64,000 nt of DNA. Source: Musa acuminata AAA Group (Eukaryota > Streptophyta > Magnoliopsida > Zingiberales > Musaceae). The DNA lies in the NCBI RefSeq assembly GCF_036884655.1, contig NC_088345.1:24461001-24525000 (forward strand), written 5' to 3'. A program made the position numbers and the translations under genes. The notes under the pieces were generated by a model. It was not told the DNA's origin, did not search any database, and worked only from the letters and a program-made list of their open reading frames with translations. Positions 55,631-64,000 of this stretch are shown one piece after another (position 1 is the stretch's first letter; each line of letters starts with the position of its first letter).

Positions 55631-58600
55631 ATAAAACATTTCGGAGCATAACAAAGGCATATGAAATGTTTCGGAGCATATCAATAACAAATGAAACATT
55701 TCGAAGCTTATCAATGGCATATTTAATGTTCCGAATCATATCAACGGCATATGGAACATTTCAGAGCATATCAATAACAAATACCAAACAGAAGCTCAAA
55801 CGTCGTCTTTGACGTTGCATTCATATCATTCTTATCCAAAGCATGTACAGAAACACATAACCAAAGCTCTGGATATCATATCAAACATACAAAAGGTGTA
55901 GTGGGATCTCAAACAGAACGTGATTCATCCATTTTTGAATGACCACCAGACATAACCTAGAGCATCGCTGGCTCTAAGCACATACCCTTTACCATTTCTG
56001 GCAAAGGTCTAGACAATCCCACAAACAATAATTAGCATATATCGGAAGCACACGCGGAACAACAAAACGTATATGTGCCTTATTGAGACAATACGATGCA
56101 AGGAACAAATCTCTCACAATTGTATTCAGATTTAGAATGAAATGAAAGCAAGGGTATACAGGGATTCCAAGTAATCATATTAGCTCAATTGAATAAGAAA
56201 GCTAAAGAATGTCAATTTCCAAAGAAATGAAACCAGAATATGCGAAATCGACCAAAGCTCGATTTCTGGCAGAATTCAAGAGGCACATTGAACAAATGAT
56301 TCAAACTATCAATCGTGCTCCAATTTACTCAGAAATATATCATTGGAAAGATATTTCAATTTTTTTTCAGATAAAGCAAGACTCGTATGAATCGAAGTTT
56401 CCAACAAAGAGTTACAATAGATTTAGTAACCCAAGATCAAAGAACAAATCTCAATTTTACAGAATTCACATGGTTGGTTTCAACAGAAAACTAGGCAGGC
56501 AGTTGGACTCTAAATCTTTCAATCCAGGTATCAAAGAAATATCTACAAGTCTAGTTTCCAATGAAATAAGCTTTGAATAAATCAATGTTTGCAACAGGGA
56601 CTTATAAGCAGTTCAGTATCAAAAGGTAAAAAATTACGATCCCTGTTTTGTAGAATCTGTAGGCTCATTTGAAACAGAAGTTTGGGCAGACAAACTTACT
56701 CCGAATTCTTAAAATAAGCTATCAAAACAAAGGTTTATAAGTCTATATTCTGATCAAATAAGTTTTGTCCAAATCAGAGGTCAATACATGAAGTTATAGC
56801 CATAACAAAGTAGAAGGGTCAGAATATCAGAAGTTGCATAGATTTGAATCGTTACGTCTAAACAGGAGATATATCAAATGAAAGGCTAGAACAATTCAAA
56901 GTTCCTCATATTCAAAATAAATGTAGCGGTAAAATTGCGATAAGGAAAGATCAGGACACTTGCCATAGGAAAGATTAGAAAGCTTGCAATAGAAAGGATC
57001 AGAACACTTGCCTTTCAAAGATTTTGATCCGAAGATCCAAAGAAGGTGTCAGCCCAAATCCTTCTACTTTTCCTTCACAATTGTAGCTCATGCAGAACAT
57101 AGAGGCATAGTCACCTACTCTCTCTTACTCTCATTCCTTCGTTTTCTTTCCCAAACGCAGCTGCCACAGCCGCCACCGCTGTCGCTGCCACAATCGCTGC
57201 CCCTTCCACTACACTACTTCCTTCCTCCTCTTCTTTCGTAGACACAGCTGCTGCATACGCAGTCGCTGCCGCTATGGCCGCAATCCCTTCCGCAGCCCCT
57301 TTTTCCCCATTTCCTTTCTTTTCTTTCCTAGCTGCACTGCTGCAGTCGTAGCCTCAGCCACGGCCGCAGCCTCTTCTTCCTCCCCTGCTCATCTTCCTCT
57401 CCTTCTTCTCTTCCAACTGCAGCTGCCATCGCCGCAGCCGCAGCCCCTTCTCCTCTTCCTCTCTTCTTCCTCTCCTTCCCTTTCTCTTCTTCTTCCTTTC
57501 ATTTTTCTCTTTCCCTGCCACAGCTGCAGTTGCCACTACCGCAACCGCAGCTACTTCTTTCCCTTCTCCTCTTACTTCTCCTTCCTTTCTTCTTCTTCTC
57601 TCCCCGCTGCAACTGCTGCAGTCGTGGCCGCAGCCACGGCCGCAACCTCTTCTTCCTCCCCTGCTCATCTTCCTCTTCTTCTTCTCTTCCAGCTGCAGCT
57701 GCCATCGCCGCAGCTGTAGCCCCTTCTTCCCCAGCGTCACACACACCCTCTCCTCTGTTTCCTCTATAGGAAACAGAGGTATCACAACCTATTCTCCTGC
57801 TTCCTCTTCTTCTTCTCTTCCTCTTCTTCTTCTTCTCCTCTTCGAACGCCCCACACCTCTCCTCTGTTTCCACCTGCAGGAAACAGAGGTGCTGCAGCCC
57901 TATCTGCTGCCACCTCTCGCTCCTGTCCCTCGTCCCTCTATTTTCCCTCTTCTTCTCCTTCTCTTCCTCTCCTCTTCCCTTTTCCTCCCCAACGCGACAC
58001 ACCTCCTCGCTGCAGCCTTGCCGTAGCTATCCTCCTCTCTTCTTCTTCTTCTTCTTCTTCTTCTTCTTCTTCTTCTTCTTCTTCTTCTTCTTCTCTCCCC
58101 GCTACAACTGCTACAGTCGCGGCCGCAGCCACGGCCGCAACCTCTTCTTCCTCCCCTGCTCATCTTCCTCTTCTTCTTCTCTTCTAGCTGTAGCTGCCAT
58201 CGCCGCAGCTGCAGCCCCTTCTTCCCCAGCGTCACACACACCCTCTCCTCTGTTTCCTCTGCAGGAAACAGAGGTATCACAACCTCTTCTCCTGCTTCCT
58301 CTTCTTCTTCTCTTCCTCTTCTTCTTCTTCTCCTCTTCGAACGCCCCACACCTCTCCTCTGTTTCCACCTGCAGGAAACAAATGTGCTGCTGCCACCTCT
58401 CACTCCTCTCCCTTGTCCCTCTCTTTTCCCTCTTCTTCTCATTCTCTTATTCTCCTCTTCCCTTTTCCTCCCCAATGCCACACACCTCCTCGCTGCAGCC
58501 TTGCTGCAGCTATCCTCCTCTCTTCTTCTTCTTCTTCTTCTTCTTATTCTTCTTCTCCCCAATGCCCCACACATACTCTCCTCTGTTTCCACCTGCGGGA

Positions 58601-58946
58601 AACAGAGGTGCAGCAGCCCTAGCTGCGGCTGCTGCCTCTCCCTCTCCTCTCCATCTTCCCTCTCTTCTTCTTCTTCTTTTCTTCTCTTCTCCCTCTTCCT
58701 CCTCTCTTCTTTTCCCTCTTCTTCTTCTTTCTTCTCTCCTCACGCCCCACCGCTCCTCTCTATTTCTCGAAGAAACAGAGAGTGCGTGGGAGGTGGTGGG
58801 ATAAAATCAAAATTTTTGGTTTTCTTTATTTTCTTTTCATTTTGCAACATAGCAATTTAGTCCTTGAAATTTTTATATTTACATATAGGTCCTCAAATTT
58901 TCATATAAATCCTTATTAATAATTTTCAAAAGTGAGGGATATTACA
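55631..58946 (-). repeat. Tekay-like LTR fragment (3.3 kb) inside S6
   Basis: On the minus strand it starts TGTAATATCCCTCACTTTTG, a decayed TGTAACACCCCTCATTTCCG, and runs to the repeats of GGAGCATATCA / GAAACATTTCGGAGC type that match 30190-30310 of the Tekay LTR in reverse. The LTR 3' end is missing. It is a different subfamily from 28396-38292, expanded by low-complexity sequence at 57120-58795. The S6 tail between gag and about position 2450 of S1 is missing at this site. Confidence 0.78.
57120..58795. repeat. CTT/CTC-rich and GCCGCAG-rich low-complexity block
   Basis: Includes a pure CTT microsatellite at 58037-58094 and two near-identical blocks of about 500 bp (about 57600-57910 and 58090-58390) sharing AGGAAACAGAGGTATCACAA. 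Long open frames on both strands (poly-Arg/Glu or poly-Ser/Leu) are compositional. Confidence 0.85.
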
Positions 58947-59792
58947 GTTTGCCACCTCGCATTTCTTGATTTTCTCCTCATCTTCAGAGGAGCTCGATTC
59001 ATCCCACTTTGTGTTGTTCTTCTTTGGCCTCTTTCTTCGTTCAAGCTTATTGTTTATTTTAGATTTTTCTCTAATAAACTTATTAAGATTTAGTGTTCGA
59101 AGTTCAAGTTCATCATTGTCCTCATCACTTGAGTCATCGCTCAAGTGGTATTCATTTGTCCGGAGTTCCAAATCCTTCCTGTTCTTTGGAAGATAATTTT
59201 GTTCATCATGTTCATCATGTGCATTGTGCACCATTTCATATGTCATCAACGAACCAATTAGTTCTTCAAGTGGTAATTTGTTTAGGTTTTTAGCTTCTTA
59301 TGTTGCAGTTACTTTTGAATCCCACTTCTTAGAAAGAGAATGCAAAATCTTGTTTACGAGTTCAAAATCCAAAAAATATTTTCCTAGAGCTCTTAAACTA
59401 TTGACGACATCCGTGAAATGGGTGTGTACATGTTGCCTATAGTCTCGCTTGGTTGCATTCGAAAAAGCTCAAAATCATGCAATAAAATGTTAACTTTTGA
59501 GTCTTTGACTCTACTAGTTCCCTCGTGCGTGATTTCAAGTGTTCGCCAAATGTCAAAAGTCGTTTCGCACGTAGAAATCCCATTGAACTCATTTTTGTCC
59601 AAAGCGCAAAATAAGGCATTCATAGCCTTTGTGTTTAAAGAAAAATACTTCTTCTCCAAATCCGACCATTCGTTCATTGGTTTAGAGGGAAGTTGAAAAC
59701 CGTTTTCAACGATATTTCATAAATACAAATTCATAGAAATCAAGAAAACTCTCATTCGAGTTTTCCAATAAGTGTAGCCCAATCCGTTAAAC
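58947..59792 (-). pseudogene. Gag, Sirevirus type, N-terminally deleted (S6)
   Basis: It reads from about FNGLGYTYWKTRMRVFLIS (truncated at the LTR junction) through NTKAMNALFCALDKNEFNGI, THEGTSRVKDSKVNILLHDF and MQPSETI; the frame is lost near 59393 and regained for the LPKNRKDLELRTNEYHLSDD region. The C-terminus (NNTKWDESSSSEDEEKIKK) again lacks the zinc knuckle. It ends at the junction with the Tekay-like LTR fragment, which supplies the stop. The Asn-to-Gly change in NEFNG is private to this copy. Confidence 0.85.
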
Positions 59793-60764
59793 TCGCTCAG
59801 AGACTGAGCCCAGGCGGTGCCACCTCCTGGTTGGGGCGGTTGCACCGCCCAGTCTCACTCGGAGACTTAGCCCAAGTGGTACCACCTCCTGGCTTGGGCG
59901 GTTGCACCTCCCAACAGAGATTAGGGTCCGAATGGGTTGATCCATTCAGCCCAATTTGGGTTTTTCAGGGGCCCAATTGTCCCAAGATTAAGTTAATGGG
60001 ATCACCTCCCATTTCCAACTTAATCATTGTGCTAACTACGATATTCCCTAAGACATTTACTGTAACTTACTCTGGTGCATCAATCACTTCTTCCAGCGAG
60101 CTTCCGGCGAACTTCCGTCGATCATCCGATGAACCCTCGGTGATGCTCCTTCGGACTTCCGGCAAACTCCTGGACTTGCGATGATCCACTTGGCGAGTTC
60201 TGACAAGCTTCTTTGGCAAGCTCATGGACTTCTCATATTTGTTCCCGCAGAACCTTTGACGATTGTCCGAACTTTCGTCGAACTCTCTAACTCCCAACGT
60301 GATCATTGTCTTGACTCCGGCGCAACTCCTGCTGGTCTTTCTTCCATCGTAGTTAATCCTACACACTTAAAACAAAACTTCGATCGAGATAATTAATCCT
60401 AAGCAATTAACCAAGTTGTCTAGCATGTCATTAGTCCCTCGACGCTTCGTCCGATTCTTCGGCGCATCGTCCTCTCCTGCAGCCTATTGCCCAATCGGCC
60501 AGTTGACTCCGCAACTCCGATATCCTTGGCACAATACCCGCTCTTCTTGGCCCGATGCCCGAGTCCACGGCCCGAAGCCTTCTGTTGATACGTCGACCGA
60601 TCTACTAGCCCGACGTCCAATCTTCTAACATGTTCCTCCCACACAACATGATTTTCTTGCTTTAATTGTCACATCCTGATCGAAGCATCCTGCGTCACTC
60701 AAAACGCAGATTAAATCATAAACATATATCAAGTAGTTTCATCATCAAAATACGAGATTCAACA
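59793..60764 (-). repeat. 5' LTR of S6, U3 part only
   Basis: Homologous to about 52690-53547. It runs from the GGCGGTTGCACCGCC array to GATTCAACA; R and U5 are deleted at 59793. Confidence 0.88.
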
Positions 60765-61054
60765 ATTTATAATCCTTGGGGTGGTGAAGTTTCTATATCC
60801 CTTTGTGATTTTAACTTGGTGGTGAGCTATTTTTTGATCTTATTTAAGTTTTATCATGAGTTCATGCCTTTTTTATTCAAAACACTTATTCTGGCAAATA
60901 CAATTATACTACAACTTTTCTTTGAGAGTTCATTCCTTATCTACTATTACTTTTCTATTCAAAATATTCATTCCAGCAAATACAGCACTACTATCAGTTT
61001 TCTGTCAAAATCTATTTTTCTTTACTCTCCCATTCTGCATCACCCTCAGTATCA
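60765..61054 (+). repeat. LTR of gypsy copy B, right part
   Basis: Continues 51075-51569 and ends CAGTATCA before the primer-binding site. Confidence 0.78.
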
Positions 61055-61057
61055 GTT

Positions 61058-61069
61058 TGGTATCAGAGC
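61058..61069 (+). other. Primer-binding site, tRNA-iMet type (gypsy copy B)
   Basis: TGGTATCAGAGC, 3 nt after the LTR end. Confidence 0.92.
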
Positions 61070-61084
61070 AAAAGGTTAAAGATC

Positions 61085-62636
61085 ATGGTAAGGCGGAATG
61101 AAAAAGATATAGTTAGTGAAGGTAGTTGCCATGAAGATGATGTTGAGTCATTGAGGTTACAACTATGAAGATTTTTGCATAGTGTATAAGAAAAAAAAGA
61201 AAAAATCGAAGAACTTCAAAGTAGACACAGCCTGAATAAAAATAATGTCCATGAATTTACTTATGATGATGATACACCTTCTCATCTAAGGGAGTCGAGA
61301 AGATTTCAGGCAAGACATGGAGTCCAATATGAGTGTTAGAACAAATACAACCCAAGATTGGATGTTCTAGAGTTTGAAAGTAAAATTAATGTTGATGACT
61401 TTATTAATTGGCTTAATACAGTGGAAAGAATATTTTATTTTCAAGAATCACCAAAACAAAAGAAGGTAAAACTTATGGCACGATATGGGAAAAAATACAT
61501 CTTTTTGTGGGAAAATATGAAGAAATAAAGAGAATGTGAGGGGAAGAGTAAGATCATGATATGGGGAAAAAAAAAAAGGGAGCTAAAGATAAAATATTTA
61601 CCTGACAATTATCGATAAGAGATATTTCTTAAAATCCATGATTTTAAGCAAACAGATCTTAGTGTGGAAGAGTACATAGTATAATTTGATAATCTAATTT
61701 TAAAAGGAGAGCTTGTGGAACTCGAAGAGCAAACCATTATAAGATTCTTAGGAGGTTTGAAGTATGAGATTACTAAAGTTGTTCAACGGTAGCCATATTG
61801 GTATTTAAATAATATAAGTAAGCTAGCATTAAAAGTTGAAAAGCAATAGAAGTTTGAAAAGAGTTCTCGGTATAGTTAAAAAAAAAAGCTATACAAAAGG
61901 AGAAAGTTCCAAGCCTACTGTCCAAAGTAAGGTAATATAGAAGGTGTAAGAAAAGGGTGAAGAATTTGCTGCTAACAAAAAAAACCTAATTCTTTTACCC
62001 CAAGTGGCTGAAAATACTTCAAATATCATGGTTTTGGGCATATTGCTTCAGATTATCCAAATAGGAGGATTGTAACTTTGGTTGAATATCATAGTAATGG
62101 AGGAGTAGATGAAGCCAACGACGAACCAAAATATGATGAAGATGAGGAAGAGGTTACTTATGTAAATCATGATTTGTTTATTGTATTGCAACATAGCTTA
62201 CAAGTGTCTTATGTGGCCGAGGATGAAAGTTGGGTGAGAAAAAATGTGTTTCACACTAAATGCACTTCTTTTGGTAAAGTGTGCTTGGTAATCATCGACG
62301 GCGGCAGCTTTGAGAATGTGGTATCTTTGGAGATGGTGTAGAAGCTAAAGTTGGACACAATCCCTCATCCACATCCATACAAATTATGTTGGTTTCAAAA
62401 AGGAAATGACATCAAGGTCACTAAAAGATGTTTAGTTTCGTTTTCTATTAGCAAGTATTATAAAGACGAAGTATGGTGTGATATTGCTCCTATGGACGTT
62501 TGTCATTTGTTGTTGGGAAGACCTTGGCATTATGATAGAAGGGTATTATATGATGGCTACAAATATACTTATTCTTTTAAGGTAAATGAAAAGAAGATTA
62601 TCTTATATCCATTACAACCTTCCAAAATCAAAGTAT
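61085..62636 (+). pseudogene. Ty3/gypsy gag-protease, decayed (copy B)
   Basis: Frame begins MVRRNEKDIVSEGSCHEDDV. Many stops follow, but the gag core is readable (DDFINWLNTVERIFYF, DLSVEEYIV, EEQTIIRFLGGLKYEI). At about 62015-62065 the knuckle reads YFKYHGFGHIASDY, the exact CCHC spacing with all three Cys replaced by Tyr. The protease region is open at 62078-62728: CLVIIDGGSFENVVSLEMV, with the IDGG site typical of this gypsy group, then CHLLLGRPWHYDRRVLYDGY. A TAG lies at 62339-62341. It stops before RT, where the Angela-like LTR begins at 62637. Confidence 0.85.
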
Positions 62637-63582
62637 TGTTGGGTAATCTTGAGGGCGACATCACATGCGCAGCAGAAAAACAGAAAATAAAATCTCCAAT
62701 TCCTAAAGATATGTTCGTCATCATGTGAAGATTGGTGCAAAAAAATTCATGAATCTTAAAACTATGTATAGAATATATTGTGTTACCTAGGGAGATCGTA
62801 TATCCCTGAATCCCTATAGATCTCTAGGAGAGGGTGAAGGAGGTCAAGCACCCTCCTCTCTAGTGGTGATCCACACAGTAGGGCTACAATGATGCTCCTC
62901 AAAACTCTAGGCCTACTCTAAGATGGAGAGAGGGAGGAGAATAGGAGAGGGAAGCAAAGGCTCTAGCCTATTAACCATTGAATCCCTCCTATTTATAGAG
63001 GTCCCCTATCAACTTAACCCTAAAGGATCCTCTCCTATTAGGTATTGGATCTCCATCCATCTACCCAAGCCTCTTAGATTAATGGATCTTTATCCAATAA
63101 TCTCTCATGGGCTCTTATTGGATCTCGTCCATAAGATCCAATAATTCAAGGGCTTATTAGATATCTTATAAGATAGAGGCTCCGACGGATATCTCATATC
63201 CGAACCTCTGCTTATTGCAATACCTACCATATGTGTGTGACCCTCTAGGTCCAATATCGAGCTGGCCATAAGGCATACCTGTCAAAACTCCTTCTAGCTT
63301 AGTGAATTATTATCTCTATAATAATTCACTCGACTCATCAACTATGAACGTACTAGAGCACTATATCATAATTCCTATACGATATAGGGGAATCCAATCC
63401 ATTAGACCTATCTATCCTCATTTACCATGTACCTATAATCCCTTATCCATCTAATATACCAAAGACCGTATACCGAGCATAGTGCTATCAGACCCATACG
63501 GTTTCTACTCGAGCCTTGCTCTAATTGGATTCTCCCGGAAAACTCTTTCTCTCTCAATCTTAATGACCCTGGCCAGGGATTT
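62637..63582 (-). repeat. Angela-like copia LTR, truncated
   Basis: Starts TGTTGGGTAATC and follows 20306-21130 closely in the same orientation. Cut at 63582 by a Reina-type LTR. Confidence 0.85.
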
Positions 63583-63917
63583 TGTTAGGACTCTAGCTAG
63601 GAGAGTCCTAATTGAGAGGGACATTCATGTATGAGTTTTTTCTTAGAGAAGAATTAGGAGTTGTAAGGGAATAGGAGTCTTCAGTATGAGTCCTATTAGG
63701 AGTTGGTTAGAAGTAAGAGTCTTAAGTAGGAGTCCTATTAGGAGTTAGGGTTTAGAAGCCCTATAAATAGCCATGTATTCCTTCTATTTTCATAAGCAAT
63801 AGATGAATCTTTTCTGCAGCTTTGAGCAGCAACTTGGAGAGAGGAATCGCTATAGAGTTCCAAGGAGGCCGATCCCCTAAAGAGATCAACCCCAAGTTTA
63901 GAATCTTCAAGGGTTCT
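63583..63917 (+). repeat. Reina-like LTR (plus orientation)
   Basis: TGTTAGGACTCTAGCTAGG...GGTTCT. It is the reverse complement of 40901-41336, shortened by about 100 bp in the middle and lacking the terminal AACA, where another element begins. Confidence 0.85.
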
Positions 63918-64000
63918 TGTTAGGATCGAGAGCACTAAGAGGGGGGGGGGGGTGAATTAGTGCAGTGGAAAACTTTCTGCGATTAAAATCGAAAGCTGCG
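63918..64000 (-). repeat. Sirevirus-type LTR, U5 end, cut by the window
   Basis: TGTTAGGATCGAGAGCACTA followed by a G run and TGAATTAGTGC: the U5 end with the poly-C hairpin on the minus strand. An element continues beyond the window. Confidence 0.88.

Larger units (their letters stand above)
51570..60764 (-). mobile_element. S6: gag-only Sirevirus derivative with internal rearrangements
   Basis: On the minus strand: 5' LTR fragment (60764-59793), gag without its N-terminus, a Tekay-like LTR fragment replacing part of the tail, the remaining tail with hairpins, and the 3' LTR (53547-51570). A deletion joins U3 directly to gag and removes R, U5, the primer-binding site and the gag start, so S6 cannot be reverse transcribed normally. 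Confidence 0.88.

Noticed and set aside
56209..56580. 123-residue plus-strand frame as a gene
   Set aside because: It lies within sequence homologous, in reverse, to the Tekay LTR and shows no domain.
57354..58860. Glu/Arg-rich and Ser/Leu-rich frames as nuclear or secreted proteins
   Set aside because: Products of CTT/CTC microsatellite-like sequence within a Tekay-like LTR fragment.

Overview
The window is a block of nested plant LTR retrotransposons. I found no host gene, rRNA, tRNA or CRISPR array. Evidence for a plant nucleus: long LTRs of TG...CA form, primer-binding sites complementary to initiator tRNA-Met (TGGTATCAGAGC), 5-bp target-site duplications (TSDs), Ty1/copia and Ty3/gypsy proteins of plant lineages, and a LINE tail. 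The abundance of Sirevirus-like sequence with an Angela-like copia fits a monocot; a Zingiberales/Musaceae genome is only a guess.

Layout. 1-7099: Sirevirus-derived gag-only element S1 (+; 5' LTR cut by the window edge). 7100-21789: Angela-like copia on the minus strand, hit by S1 inside its reverse transcriptase and by S2 inside its leader. 10431-18882: S2, a complete gag-only sister of S1 with TSD GGTGA. 21790-27486: S3, an older minus-strand gag-only element that holds the copia in its tail and a solo LTR (24845-26402, TSD CTACC) in its LTR. 27487-28205: LINE remnant. 28396-38292: complete Tekay-like chromovirus (TSD ACACA) next to a solo LTR (38458-39633, TSD ATAAC), both lying in LTR-like sequence of another gypsy family (copy A, to 40690). 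40901-46170: degraded Reina-like chromovirus (-). 46298-51074: Sirevirus tail and a chimeric LTR around an Angela-like LTR. 51075-62636: gypsy copy B, split by gag-only element S6 (51570-60764), which carries a 3.3-kb Tekay-like LTR fragment. 62637-64000: stacked LTR pieces of three families.

How the parts work together. S1, S2, S3 and S6 have no pol. Their coding content is a Sirevirus-type Gag in which the CCHC zinc knuckle has been lost, so they would need protease, integrase and RT/RNase H from an autonomous relative. What they preserve well is noncoding structure: a poly-C-loop hairpin at the end of U5, palindrome-rich U3 arrays, repeated polypurine modules, and a chain of perfect hairpins just before the 3' LTR. 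The Angela-like copia leader also holds a separate series of hairpins that share one apical sequence on different but still paired stems. All coding regions except S1 gag (intact by eye) are broken by stops, frameshifts, deletions or lost catalytic residues.
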